Below, piece after piece: positions 53,046-61,516 of a stretch of 64,000 nucleotides of DNA. Where the stretch lies: assembly GCA_020853885.1 (NCBI GenBank), contig JADYXZ010000021.1, forward strand, positions 87,155 through 151,154, given 5' to 3'. The position numbers and the translations under genes were made by a program. The notes under the pieces were generated by a model. It was not told where the DNA came from. It searched no databases and saw nothing but the letters and a program-made list of their open reading frames with translations. The first letter of the stretch is position 1. Each line of letters starts with the position of its first letter. The DNA comes from Bradyrhizobiaceae bacterium (GTDB taxonomy: Bacteria; Pseudomonadota; Alphaproteobacteria; Rhizobiales; Xanthobacteraceae).

Positions 53046-53821
53046 CGCTGGCGGCGGGCTAGGGTGAACTCCGCGAAGAAGTTCTCGATCCGGCGCGCGT
53101 TCGAGCCGAGGTCGTGATTGCCGTAGCGGGAGGCCGAACGCATGTCGATCCGGACTAGGCCGCCGGTGCTGCGGATGCGGATCACCACGTCCTCGCGGAA
53201 GCCCATGAGGAACGTCAGCGCCACGGCCTCGATGCGGCCCTCGCGCTGGCCGCCGCGCGGCGTCACGCTGTCGAGCACGCGCCAGCCGCGTTTCTGCACG
53301 ACGGCAAGCGCGATGTTGAAGACCTCGTCCGCGCTCGCGTCGACCTCGTAGGCTTGCACGCCCGGATAGGCGGCGCGCTGCAATTCCGCGACCCGCTCGC
53401 CCGGATAGTTCACCGGATTGGCGCCGCTCGGCCGCGCCGAGGCCACCGCGAAAAAGCGCGGCGGATCGGAGGGATCGGTGGTGATGTCGCTGATCGACGG
53501 CAGGCTCGCGCTGCGGACGAACTCAAAGGCCGGCCAGGCGAGCACGGCCGCGCCGATCAGCGCGGCAGCGATGGCGCGGCCGAGGCCGCGCAAGCCCTCG
53601 TTCCAGATGACGACGAAGGCGGCGATCGCCACCAGCACCGCAATCAATGCCACTACGACACCGGCGGAAAGGGTGATCACCGCCACCTCGTACTCGAGGA
53701 GGCCGAACCGATGCAGCGCGACCGCGAGCACAATCACCGGGAGCGAAAAGACCGCGATCCGGCGGGCGAGCGTCGCCAGCCGTGACACGCGCACTTCGGT
53801 GTAGAGGCGGCGGCGGATCAT
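53042..53821 (-). CDS. DUF1499 domain-containing membrane protein
   Basis: A 259-residue protein with three to four hydrophobic segments (about 18-110) and a DUF1499 domain (about 130-250; AAYPGVQAYEVDASADEVFN, RIDMRSASRYGNHDLGSNA). Such proteins are widespread in Rhizobiales envelopes and have no settled role. It ends tail-to-tail with the hydrolase gene. Confidence 0.9.
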   Translation of the reverse strand: MIRRRLYTEVRVSRLATLARRIAVFSLPVIVLAVALHRFGLLEYEVAVITLSAGVVVALIAVLVAIAAFVVIWNEGLRGLGRAIAAALIGAAVLAWPAFEFVRSASLPSISDITTDPSDPPRFFAVASARPSGANPVNYPGERVAELQRAAYPGVQAYEVDASADEVFNIALAVVQKRGWRVLDSVTPRGGQREGRIEAVALTFLMGFREDVVIRIRSTGGLVRIDMRSASRYGNHDLGSNARRIENFFAEFTLARRQR

Positions 53822-53840
53822 GTGGAGAGATTGACAAAAA

Positions 53841-53893
53841 GGCCCTCATGGTGAGGAGCCGCGCGAAGCGCGGCGTCTCGAACCATGAGGGCC
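53841..53893. repeat. REP-like hairpin
   Basis: Arms GGCCCTCATGGT / ACCATGAGGGCC with an inner CCGCGCGAAGCGCGG hairpin and conserved GAGGAG ... CGTCTCGAA flanks. It belongs to the same family as 54196-54258 and 54266-54322. Such elements are common between genes of Bradyrhizobium relatives. Confidence 0.85.
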
Positions 53894-54181
53894 GTATGGC
53901 GTCTTACGCCGGGATAGAATGCGAAGTTGGTCATATTTATCCGCAATCAACGCCTCTTTCTTTGCACGGAACCAGCCTTTGACCCTGCGCTCCACGACGA
54001 TGGCGTCAACGATGCGTTCGAAATACTCGGAGAACACAAGTTCGACGGGCCGCTTGTCGGACGTATATCCGTCAAACAGTCCCTGCTGATGCTGCGCAAC
54101 TCGAAGTGCAAGCTCGGTTCGGGTCGTACCCGTATAGTACGAACCGTCGGCACAGCGAAGTATGTAGAGCCAAGCCCCCAT
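53846..54181 (-). CDS. GIY-YIG nuclease-family protein
   Basis: A 111-residue protein starting WLYILRCADGSYYTGTT, the GIY-YIG motif, followed by ALRVAQHQQG and the Arg/Glu-containing helix (VVERRVKGW). Short standalone members of the UvrC/YhbQ type are small structure-specific nucleases or repair-associated proteins. The last about 18 residues are encoded by the REP-like hairpin at 53841-53893, so the C-terminus has been replaced or extended by repeat DNA. The start at 54181 is preferred since the in-frame alternatives lie within another repeat. Confidence 0.85.
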   Translation of the reverse strand: MGAWLYILRCADGSYYTGTTRTELALRVAQHQQGLFDGYTSDKRPVELVFSEYFERIVDAIVVERRVKGWFRAKKEALIADKYDQLRILSRRKTPYGPHGSRRRASRGSSP

Positions 54182-54195
54182 CGCAATCTCAGTCA

Positions 54196-54258
54196 GCCTC
54201 ATCCTTCGAGACGCCCTTTGCCGGACTTCGTCCGGCAAAGGGCTCCTCAGGATGAGGC
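54196..54258. repeat. REP-like hairpin
   Basis: Arms GCCTCATCC / GGATGAGGC and a long inner stem GCCCTTTGCCGGA / TCCGGCAAAGGGC around CTTCG. It carries TTCGAGAC and CTCCTCA, the reverse orientation of the family flanks. Confidence 0.85.
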
Positions 54259-54265
54259 CTTATCT

Positions 54266-54322
54266 GGCATCCTCACCCTGAGGAGCGCGGCGAAGCCGCG
54301 CGTCTCGAAGGGTGAGGATGCC
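54266..54322. repeat. REP-like hairpin
   Basis: Arms GGCATCCTCACCCT / AGGGTGAGGATGCC with inner CGCGGCGAAGCCGCG and flanks GAGGAG and CGTCTCGA. It is directly downstream of the minus-strand acyl-CoA ligase (ends 54326) and could also act as its terminator. Confidence 0.85.
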
Positions 54323-54325
54323 CAA

Positions 54326-55960
54326 TTATTCCGCCGCGGTCGGCAAGCGGTAGTCGCGGAACTGCTCGCGCAGCGTGATCTTCTGGATCTTGCCGGTGGC
54401 GGTGTGGGGGATTTCGTTCACGAACACCACGTCGTCCGGCATCCACCACTTGGCGATCTTGCCCTCCATGAACTTGAGGAGATCGTCCTTGGCGATGCGG
54501 CGGTCCTTCTTCGGCACGATGATCAGCAGCGGCCGCTCGTCCCATTTCGGGTGCCGCACGCCGATCACCGCGGCTTCCGCGACATCGGGATGGCCGACCG
54601 CCAGGTTCTCCAGCTCGATCGAGGAGATCCACTCGCCGCCGGACTTGATCACGTCCTTGGAGCGGTCAGTGATGTGCATGTAGCCATGCTCGTCGAGGGT
54701 GGCAACGTCGCCGGTGTCGAAGAAGCCGTGCTCGTCGAGGATCTGCCCGCCCTCGCCCTTGAAATAGGAGCTGGCGATCGCGGGCCCGCGCACCTTGAGC
54801 CGGCCGAAGGTCTTGCCGTCCCACGGCTGCTCCCGGCCTGCATCGTCGGTGATCTTCATCTCCACGCCGAACGGCGGATGGCCCTGCTTCACCTGGATGT
54901 CGAGCTGCGCCTCGCCGGTGAGATGCGCGTATTCAGGCTTGATCGAGCCGAGCGAGCCGAGCGGGCTCATCTCGGTCATGCCCCAGGCATGGATCACCTG
55001 CACGTCGTAGGAATCCTGAAACGCCTTGATCATCGCGCGCGGGCAGGCCGAACCGCCGATGATGACACGCTCGAGATACGGAAGCTCGCCCTTGTTTGCC
55101 TCGAGATGCTGCAGCAGCATCAGCCACACGGTCGGGACCGCCGCGGTGATGCTCACCTTGTGCTCGTTGAGCAGCTCATAGACCGAAGGACCGTCCAGCT
55201 TCGCGCCGGGCATGACAAGGGCGGCGCCGGTCATCGGCGCGGTCAGCGCGATGCCCCAGCAATTGGCATGGAACATCGGGACGACCGGCATGATCACGTC
55301 GCGCGAGGAGAGACCCATGGCATCCGGCAGCGCCGCGATCATCGAGTGCAGGACGTTGGAGCGGTGGGAATAGAGGACGCCCTTCGGCCCGCCGGTGGTG
55401 CCGGAGGTGTAGCACATGCCGGCCGCCGTGTTCTCGTCGAAGCTCGCCCACCGGAAGTCGTCGTCGACTTCGCCGATCCATTCTTCGTAGGGCACGGCGT
55501 TCTTCAGCTTGGTCGCCGGCATGTGCGCGGCGTCGGTCAGCACGACGTAACGCTCGATGGTGGGGAGCTTGCCGGCGAGCTTTTCCAGCAGCGGCATGAA
55601 CGTGAGATCCGTCATCATCACGCGGTCCTCCGCGTGGTTGACGATCTCTGCGATCTGCTCGGGGAACAGGCGCGGATTGAGCGTGTGGTAGATCGCGCCG
55701 ACGCCCATGATGCCGTACCAGGCTTCGAGGTGACGCCAGGTGTTCCAGGCGAGGGTGCCGACCCGGTCGCCGAGCTTGATGCCGTCCTTGTCCAGCCGCT
55801 TGGCGAGGCGCAGCGCGCGGCTCCGCACATCGCGATAATTCGTGGCGACGATCGGCCCTTCCACGGAGCGGCTGACGATCGAACGCTTGGGATGATAGGT
55901 CGCTGCGTGATCGAGGATCTTGTGGCAAAGCAGCGGCCAATCCTGCATCAGGCCAAGCAT
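54326..55960 (-). CDS. Fatty-acid/3-(methylthio)propionyl-CoA ligase-like AMP-forming synthetase
   Basis: A 544-residue adenylate-forming ligase. Motifs are the P-loop [26 protein letters not shown] (A5), [11 protein letters not shown] (A7), [12 protein letters not shown] (A8) and the catalytic lysine in HTATGKIQK (A10). The N-terminus [16 protein letters not shown] is characteristic of the alphaproteobacterial group annotated as 3-(methylthio)propionyl-CoA (DmdB-like) or medium-chain ligases. It makes acyl-CoA from acid, ATP and CoA. Real substrate is uncertain since no other DMSP demethylation gene is nearby. Confidence 0.92.
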   Translation of the reverse strand: MLGLMQDWPLLCHKILDHAATYHPKRSIVSRSVEGPIVATNYRDVRSRALRLAKRLDKDGIKLGDRVGTLAWNTWRHLEAWYGIMGVGAIYHTLNPRLFPEQIAEIVNHAEDRVMMTDLTFMPLLEKLAGKLPTIERYVVLTDAAHMPATKLKNAVPYEEWIGEVDDDFRWASFDENTAAGMCYTSGTTGGPKGVLYSHRSNVLHSMIAALPDAMGLSSRDVIMPVVPMFHANCWGIALTAPMTGAALVMPGAKLDGPSVYELLNEHKVSITAAVPTVWLMLLQHLEANKGELPYLERVIIGGSACPRAMIKAFQDSYDVQVIHAWGMTEMSPLGSLGSIKPEYAHLTGEAQLDIQVKQGHPPFGVEMKITDDAGREQPWDGKTFGRLKVRGPAIASSYFKGEGGQILDEHGFFDTGDVATLDEHGYMHITDRSKDVIKSGGEWISSIELENLAVGHPDVAEAAVIGVRHPKWDERPLLIIVPKKDRRIAKDDLLKFMEGKIAKWWMPDDVVFVNEIPHTATGKIQKITLREQFRDYRLPTAAE

Positions 55961-55987
55961 GGTTCCCTCCCCTGGACATGCCGCGAT

Positions 55988-56063
55988 CTAGTGTCCCGGA
56001 CCCGAAGTTCGCACGATTGCTCAGCAAGCACTTTCGCGAACTTCGGGTCCAAAGGGACACTAG
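55988..56063. repeat. Palindromic repeat with TAGTGTC ends (1)
   Basis: Arms CTAGTGTCCC / GGGACACTAG and inner CCCGAAGTTCGC / GCGAACTTCGGG around a 23-bp loop. It shares ends and the GAAGTTCGC word with the next element. It lies upstream of the acyl-CoA ligase start. Confidence 0.85.
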
Positions 56064-56076
56064 AAAGATTAGTCTG

Positions 56077-56152
56077 CTAGTGTCGCTTTGGTTCGGAAGT
56101 TCGCTCCAGAACAAGCTGAGTAATCAGGCGAACTTCCGAACCGCGACACTAG
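56077..56152. repeat. Palindromic repeat with TAGTGTC ends (2)
   Basis: Arms CTAGTGTCGC / GCGACACTAG and inner GGTTCGGAAGTTCGC / GCGAACTTCCGAACC around a 23-bp loop. It is the same size as its neighbour, 13 bp apart. Together they resemble a non-autonomous, MITE-like or REP-doublet element. Confidence 0.85.
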
Positions 56153-56276
56153 CGTGCGGCTTGCCGGAAGGTTAGCGCGCCGGCGCTTCGGCGCAAACTT
56201 GTCCGAAAGGCGCGGATGCTTCGGGCTGTTGTGGATGCGGCCCCGTTCCCGCCAAGATCGGCAACATAGAAATGCC

Positions 56277-57038
56277 GTGAGACATCGATCGACCCTGCTG
56301 CTCATGATTGCGGCCGCATTCCCGGGAAGCGCGGCGGCGGAGGTACCCATGCCGCTGCCGCGCCCGGCGGCGCTCGATATGAAGGCGCCGCTGCCGGTTG
56401 CGCGCCCCGGCGCCGACCGGGCCAGCGTCCCTACGCCGAAGGCGGCGGTCGCGGACGCGGAACAAGCGCATTGCACCGCGTTGATCGCCGCTAACATCGC
56501 TACGTTCGAGCATACGGCTTCGGTTTCCGGCATTTCGGGCGAGGCGCTCTGCGGCGACGAGGCGCCGGTGCGGATGACCGCCGTCAAGCTCGCGGACGGC
56601 GGCAGCGTGGAACTGCGGCCCGTGGTCGTCGCACGGTGCGAAATCGCGCTGCAATTCGCGCGCTGGGTGCGCGACGATCTCGCCCCGGCCACGACGCCGC
56701 ATGACGGCGCGCTGCAGCGGCTGGAGATTGCCGCCTCTTATTCCTGCCGGCCGCGCAACCACCTCGCGGGCGCGCGGCTGAGCGAGCATGGCCTGGCGAA
56801 TGCGATCGACGTCCGCGCGGTGGTCCTGTCGCGCGGCGGCCGCGTCGCGATCAACGATCTGGTGCGGCCGGCCATGCTGTTCGGCGAAATGCGGCGCTCG
56901 GCCTGCGCGCGGTTCACCACCGTGCTCGGGCCCGGCGCCGACGCCGCGCACGCGGATCATCTGCACGTCGATCTCGCGCGCCGGCGCAACGGCTACCGCA
57001 TCTGCCAGTGGGATCCGGCCAACGAGCCGATGCCGTAA
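56277..57038 (+). CDS. Extensin-like C-terminal domain protein, exported
   Basis: A 253-residue protein, GTG start, followed at once by a signal peptide (STLLLMIAAAFPGSAAAEV). A Pro-rich linker leads to the extensin_2/PF06904 domain with SCRPRNHLAGARLSEHGLAN, AIDVRAVVL and a C-terminal DAAHADHLHVDLARR. The conserved His/Asp pattern (SEHGLANAID, HADHLHVD) resembles the zinc sites of D-Ala-D-Ala carboxypeptidases of the LAS type, so a peptidoglycan hydrolase is possible. The start is not fixed by a strong ribosome-binding site; an ATG at 56235 is the alternative. Confidence 0.87.
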   Translation: MRHRSTLLLMIAAAFPGSAAAEVPMPLPRPAALDMKAPLPVARPGADRASVPTPKAAVADAEQAHCTALIAANIATFEHTASVSGISGEALCGDEAPVRMTAVKLADGGSVELRPVVVARCEIALQFARWVRDDLAPATTPHDGALQRLEIAASYSCRPRNHLAGARLSEHGLANAIDVRAVVLSRGGRVAINDLVRPAMLFGEMRRSACARFTTVLGPGADAAHADHLHVDLARRRNGYRICQWDPANEPMP

Positions 57039-57045
57039 ATGACAA

Positions 57046-57069
57046 GGGCGCGGCCCCCAGTCCGCGCCC
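57046..57069. terminator. Hairpin between convergent genes
   Basis: GGGCGCGG / CCGCGCCC with an 8-bp loop, located between the extensin-like gene and the convergent L,D-transpeptidase gene. It could stop transcripts from either side, but there is no T-run. Confidence 0.5.
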
Positions 57070-57097
57070 TCGCGCCCCCACTATCCTGTTGCTGCGG

Positions 57098-57700
57098 TCA
57101 GATGACGACGACGGTGGCGCCGACGGGCACGCGATTGAAGAGGTCGATCACGTCCTCGTTCAGCATGCGGATGCAGCCGGAGGAAATGGCCTGCCCGATG
57201 TACTCGGGCTGATTGGTGCCGTGGATGCGGAACAGCGTGTCCTTGTTGCCCTGATAGAGATAGAGGGCGCGCGCACCCATCGGGTTGTGCGGACCGGGGC
57301 TGACATATTTCGGCAGGTCGGGAATCCGCTTGAGGATGTCGGGCGTCGGAACCCAATCCGGCCATTCCTTCTTCTGGCCGACCTTGGCGGTGCCGCGCCA
57401 GTTCAAGCCTTCCTCGCCGACGGTCACGCCGTAGCGATACGCCTTGCCGTTCTCCTGCACGAGATAGAGGAACTTCCGCTCCGTATCGACGACGACCGTT
57501 CCCGGCTTTTCCTTGCCCGTATAATCAACGACGTGGCGGAGCCAGTCCTGGCCCGGCTTGTGCTGCAGATAAGACGCGCTCTGGATCAGCTTCTTGTCGC
57601 GCGGCGTGAGGACCGACTCATCGACCGGATCGAGCGTGTCGGTGATACAGCCCGCGAGCATCAGGCCGACGATCATCATTGCAAATCGAGGCAACCACAT
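57098..57700 (-). CDS. L,D-transpeptidase lipoprotein (YkuD/ErfK)
   Basis: A 200-residue lipoprotein; the ATG at 57700 gives a signal with lipobox LAGC (C18), while upstream in-frame codons would bury it. The YkuD domain has the catalytic pair H160 (RIHGTNQP) and C176 (ISSGCIRM). It cross-links peptidoglycan by 3-3 bonds or attaches outer-membrane proteins, as several Rhizobiales LDTs do. It is convergent with the extensin-like gene, another putative peptidoglycan enzyme. Confidence 0.94.
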   Translation of the reverse strand: MWLPRFAMMIVGLMLAGCITDTLDPVDESVLTPRDKKLIQSASYLQHKPGQDWLRHVVDYTGKEKPGTVVVDTERKFLYLVQENGKAYRYGVTVGEEGLNWRGTAKVGQKKEWPDWVPTPDILKRIPDLPKYVSPGPHNPMGARALYLYQGNKDTLFRIHGTNQPEYIGQAISSGCIRMLNEDVIDLFNRVPVGATVVVI

Positions 57701-58031
57701 CGCTGCTTGATCCCTGCCGTCCCGCCATTCCCCGGATACCTTGTGACTTACCGGAATCGCAGGCGCGGCAGCAAGGTGGCGAAAGCAGGCTACATTCGCT
57801 TGGCCGAACTCTGTTGCAGAAATGTCGCAAGAATCGGCCTGTTCCGGCGCATTTTGGCACATCCGCCCCGACCGCACCGCATCCGTTCGGTGCGGTCCGC
57901 CGGGATTTCCGCCAACCGGAAATGGCCGCCTGCCCGACGGACAAAATCCGCGCTTCCTGCCTAAATCAGCCGCAGTCCGCCGTCAGAGCAGCGCCGGGGC
58001 GACAGTCAATCGCACTGTCATGGAGGACACC
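57701..58031. other. 331-bp promoter region
   Basis: A gap between the divergent L,D-transpeptidase and small-protein genes. No hairpin, RNA gene or convincing promoter pair could be defended. Confidence 0.4.
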
Positions 58032-58229
58032 ATGTCGAAGCTCAGCGAGGCAGGCGGCGTTCGCAACGGTGTGCGGGCGGAATCCAATCTTGGCCGGCAA
58101 TATCGTCCGATCGGAATCGGCGCGGTGGCGGCCGCAATGACCGTCACCGGCGGGCACGCCTCCGCGAGCGAGAAGGAAAACCGCGGCGATGGAGACGACC
58201 GCATTCCGCAGGTATCCAAGGCGGCTTAG
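58032..58229 (+). CDS. Small 65-residue hypothetical protein
   Basis: A short reading frame with GGAGGA before its ATG, preceded by an in-frame ATG four codons upstream. It has a short hydrophobic stretch (IGIGAVAAAMTV) followed by an acidic, polar tail (SEKENRGDGDD). It is followed by a hairpin terminator at 58252, which supports a real transcription unit. No family recognised. Confidence 0.55.
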   Translation: MSKLSEAGGVRNGVRAESNLGRQYRPIGIGAVAAAMTVTGGHASASEKENRGDGDDRIPQVSKAA

Positions 58230-58251
58230 AGCGGCTGCCCCCTCCACATTC

Positions 58252-58286
58252 GAGGCGGCTGCGCCATCGGCGCGGCCGCCTCTTTC
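58252..58286 (+). terminator. Rho-independent-like terminator
   Basis: Stem GAGGCGGC / GCCGCCTC with an inner CGCC/GGCG pairing and a short T-tract (TTTCGTT), 22 bp after the stop of the small gene. Confidence 0.65.
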
Positions 58287-58359
58287 GTTCGGATCGGGCA
58301 TGGACGGCCCGCCATCGGCGGGCTAGTGAACGCGCATCGCTTGCGGGAGGCTGGCGCTC

Positions 58360-59328
58360 ATGCTCGTCGCATTCGTGCCGCGCGGAAGCTCGTTGGAACG
58401 CATTGTCGTGACCGAGGGCGGCAGCGTGCCCGAGGGCGCGATCTGGCTCGACCTCCTTTCCCCCACCCACGAAGAAGACCGCGCGGTGGAGGCCGCAACC
58501 GGCGTCCTGGTGCCGACTCGCGAAGAAATGGCGGAGATCGAACCGACCAGCCGGCTCTATATCGAGAACGGCATCCGCTACATGACGGCGACCTTGATCT
58601 GCGCGGCGGAGACCGATGCGCCGGCCACCACCGCCGTGACCTTCATCCTCGGCGGCGGGCGGCTCGTGACCGTGCGCTACGAGGACCCGCGCCCGTTTCC
58701 GATCACGGCGAACAAGCTCACCCGCTATTGCGGGGCCGGCGCCGAGGGCTCGAACGTCCTCATCGAGCTCCTCGACGCCATCATCGACCGAACCGCCGAC
58801 GTGCTCGAGCGCATGGGCGCCGAGATCGACCTCGTCTCGCTGCGCATCTTCGAGCGCGGGGGCAAGGACAGGCAGAGCTACCAGGAAATCCTGAAGGCGC
58901 TCGGCAAGACCGGCGACCTGAACTCCAAGGTCCGCGAAAGCATGGTGTCGATCAACCGGCTCGTGCTGTTCCTCGCCAACGACGCCGAGGGCCTCAAGCT
59001 GCAGAAGGATCAGCGCTCGCTCGTCAAGGGCATGGCGCGCGACGTCTCCTCGCTCGCCGACCACGCGACCTTCCTCGCCAACAAGATCACGTTCCTGCTC
59101 GACGCCATTCTCGGCGTGGTCAATCTCGAGCAGAGCAACGTGATCAAGATCTTCTCGGTCGTCGCCGTGGTGCTGCTGCCGCCGACCATGGTGGCGTCGG
59201 TCTATGGCATGAACTTCCGCCACATGCCGGAGCTCGAATGGACGTTCGGCTATCCGCTCGCGCTCGTGCTGATGCTGGCTTCGGCCATCCTTCCGTATGC
59301 GTTCTTCAAATGGAAGAAGTGGCTCTAA
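58360..59328 (+). CDS. corA: CorA-family magnesium/cobalt transporter
   Basis: A 322-residue channel preceded by GGGAGG. A large cytoplasmic funnel with a long helix is followed by two C-terminal transmembrane helices with the signature YGMNF between them (VASVYGMNFRHMPE). The C-terminus FKWKKWL is the typical basic tail. It mediates Mg2+ (and Co2+/Ni2+) uptake as a pentamer. The motif and length are normal. Confidence 0.95.
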   Translation: MLVAFVPRGSSLERIVVTEGGSVPEGAIWLDLLSPTHEEDRAVEAATGVLVPTREEMAEIEPTSRLYIENGIRYMTATLICAAETDAPATTAVTFILGGGRLVTVRYEDPRPFPITANKLTRYCGAGAEGSNVLIELLDAIIDRTADVLERMGAEIDLVSLRIFERGGKDRQSYQEILKALGKTGDLNSKVRESMVSINRLVLFLANDAEGLKLQKDQRSLVKGMARDVSSLADHATFLANKITFLLDAILGVVNLEQSNVIKIFSVVAVVLLPPTMVASVYGMNFRHMPELEWTFGYPLALVLMLASAILPYAFFKWKKWL

Positions 59329-59472
59329 GGGTCGATCACGAAAGCGCTTGTGGACGCGACCGCTGAATCCCTTGAATGAACGGACCGGCGCGTTGCGCGT
59401 TGTTGTCAACGGCGCGGCGGGGATGGATGATCGCGTCAGCCCGAACGCCGTTTCGGGCGGAGAACACCAGCC

Positions 59473-60213
59473 ATGCGCCGTCACGCGGCGACACTCGGCA
59501 TTCTCCTGCTGGCGCTCGGTCTCGCCGCGCCCGCGCGTTCGGCCGAGGCCGTCGATCTTCTCCTCGTGCTTTCGGCGGACGTGTCGCGCAGCGTCGACGC
59601 CGAGAAGTTCAAGCTGCAGCGCCAGGGCTATGCCGACGCCTTCTCCGACAAGCGGGTCGTTTACGCCCTGACGTCCGGCCCGCGCGGGCGCGCGGCGGTC
59701 GTGTTCGTCGAATGGGCCGGCGCCGGCGAGCAGGCGGTGGTGGCCGACTGGACGCTGATCGACGGCTTCGACAGCGCGCGGCGGTTCGGCGACAAGCTGG
59801 TCGAGGCGCCGCGCTCGTTTGCCGGGCGCACCTCCATCAGCACCGGCATCGACTTCGCGATGGAACAATTCGCGCACTCGCCCTACCCGGCCGAGCGGCG
59901 CATCATTGATATTTCCGGCGACGGCACGCACAACTCCGGCCGCGACGTGCGCGCCGCGCGCGACGAGGCGGTGGCGCAAGGCGTGGTCATTAACGGACTG
60001 GTCATCCTCAGCGAAGTTCCGCTTCCCGTATTTCCCGAGCACACGCACCCGCCGGGCGGACTGGAGAACTACTTCCGCGAAAATGTGATCGGCGGCGAAG
60101 GCGCGTTCGTGCGGTCGGCGCAGAATTTCGAAGCGTTCGGACGCATTCTCATCAGCAAGCTGATCACCGAGGTCGCATTGGTTCCCGCGCCCGCGCGCGT
60201 AAACGCGCGGTAA
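59473..60213 (+). CDS. DUF1194 (VWA-like) exported protein
   Basis: A 246-residue protein with signal peptide (LGILLLALGLAAPARSAEA). The mature DUF1194 domain is VWA-like and has a MIDAS-type motif (SADVSRSVD), TSISTGIDFAM and RRIIDISGDGTHN. It is periplasmic; the metal-dependent adhesion site suggests protein or ligand binding. Widespread in Rhizobiales but uncharacterised. Confidence 0.92.
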   Translation: MRRHAATLGILLLALGLAAPARSAEAVDLLLVLSADVSRSVDAEKFKLQRQGYADAFSDKRVVYALTSGPRGRAAVVFVEWAGAGEQAVVADWTLIDGFDSARRFGDKLVEAPRSFAGRTSISTGIDFAMEQFAHSPYPAERRIIDISGDGTHNSGRDVRAARDEAVAQGVVINGLVILSEVPLPVFPEHTHPPGGLENYFRENVIGGEGAFVRSAQNFEAFGRILISKLITEVALVPAPARVNAR

Positions 60214-60340
60214 GGTTCACGCGGCGTTAGCATCCCGCATCCGGTTCCTTTCCCGACAGCGGTGATTTTACGGATGCCGTTTAGGCAAAGCGCAAGAGAG
60301 TTCTGACAGTCTGGCGGCCTCGCAAACCTCAGAGGCCATC

Positions 60341-61333
60341 ATGGCGGACAGCGCAGAAGTCCAGGCAATCGTCGCACGCGGCAAGATCACCGCGGAAGAC
60401 GTGCTGAAGCTCCGGAACCGCGTGTTCTGGAAAGGCGTGGTGACGCCGAAAGACGCCGAGATGGTCTTCCACCTGAACGACCGGCTGGCCAGCGCGGCCG
60501 ATCCTTCGTGGTCGCTGTTCTTCGTCGAGGCGCTTACCGACTACGTCGTCATGCAGGCCGAGCCGCAGGGCTACATCTCCGACGAGAACGCGGAGTGGCT
60601 GATCGCGCGGATCTCGCATTCGGGCCATGTCGACAGCGAGAACGAGCTTGAGCTGCTGGTGAAGGCGCTCGAGCGCGCCAAGCAGAGCCCGGTCGGGCTC
60701 GTCAAGTTCGCGCTCGAGCAGGTGAAGCTCGGCGTGCTGGACGGCAGCGGCGTCGTCGGCCACAAGCACCGGCTGGAGCCGGGCGTCGTCGGCGAGGGCG
60801 AAGTGGAGCTCCTGCGGCGAATTCTTTTTGCGTTCGGCGGGGATGGCAATATCGCGGTCACGAGGCAGGAAGCCGAGGTCCTGTTCGACATCAACGATGC
60901 AACCTCCGAAGTCGACAATCATCCGGCGTGGTCCGACCTGTTCGTTAAGGCGGTCGCCAATTTCCTGATGGCGACCTGCGGCTATGAAGTGCCGAACCGG
61001 CACGAGGCGCTGCGGCGCGAAGCCTGGCTCGATGCGCCGAGCGCGGGCGTCGGCGGCTTCATGAGCCGGATGCTTGCCGGCAGCCTCGACGCGGTCTGGG
61101 AGGCCTACCAGCACGGCACGGGCGAAGGCGAAGCGAAGAAGCCGGCTTCGCCGGGGCTCACGATCGGCGATGAGCCGCGCGCAAGCGCCGAGGAAGTGCG
61201 CTGGGTCGCCGACCGCATGAGCCGCGACGGGCAACTGCACGCGAACGAGATGGCGCTGATCAATTTCCTGAAGAGCCATCGCGCGCACCTGCATCCGAAG
61301 CTCAATCCGATTCTCGACCGGGTGGCGGCGTAA
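60341..61333 (+). CDS. Conserved hypothetical protein with internal duplication
   Basis: A 330-residue soluble protein with two repeated modules. Module A occurs at about 24-70 (VVTPKDAEMVFHLNDRLAS ... WSLFFVEALTDYVV) and 158-210 (AVTRQEAEVLFDINDATSE ... WSDLFVKAVANFLM). Module B occurs at about 80-112 (AEWLIARISHSGHVDSENEL) and 285-315 (VRWVADRMSRDGQLHANEMA). The D-x-D/N-G and xLxxxE pattern of module B looks EF-hand- or TerB-like, but no calcium loop is complete. It is common in Rhizobiales as an unnamed protein. No signal or membrane segment is seen. Confidence 0.8.
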   Translation: MADSAEVQAIVARGKITAEDVLKLRNRVFWKGVVTPKDAEMVFHLNDRLASAADPSWSLFFVEALTDYVVMQAEPQGYISDENAEWLIARISHSGHVDSENELELLVKALERAKQSPVGLVKFALEQVKLGVLDGSGVVGHKHRLEPGVVGEGEVELLRRILFAFGGDGNIAVTRQEAEVLFDINDATSEVDNHPAWSDLFVKAVANFLMATCGYEVPNRHEALRREAWLDAPSAGVGGFMSRMLAGSLDAVWEAYQHGTGEGEAKKPASPGLTIGDEPRASAEEVRWVADRMSRDGQLHANEMALINFLKSHRAHLHPKLNPILDRVAA

Positions 61334-61516
61334 GCGATCGGCGGCCGCGCCGCCGCGTTAGCCTGTCATTTCTGCAGGAACGCGCTTTTCCGCTGCGGAG
61401 AGAGCGAACCAAGTTCGCTGGCCGCACGCAATGGCGTACCTGAGAACCGCTGCATTCAACGTTTGCGAAGCGCAGGCCGGCGCGGCATCATTTCTTCCGG
61501 GTGGAGGAAAGCCGCC

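Noticed and set aside
53927..56080. 717-codon plus-strand frame opposite the acyl-CoA ligase
   Set aside because: It is antisense to a ligase with all A-motifs; composition is that of a shadow frame.
58144..60048. 634-codon minus-strand frame opposite corA and the DUF1194 gene
   Set aside because: It spans two genuine plus-strand genes with signature motifs; no homology is recognised.
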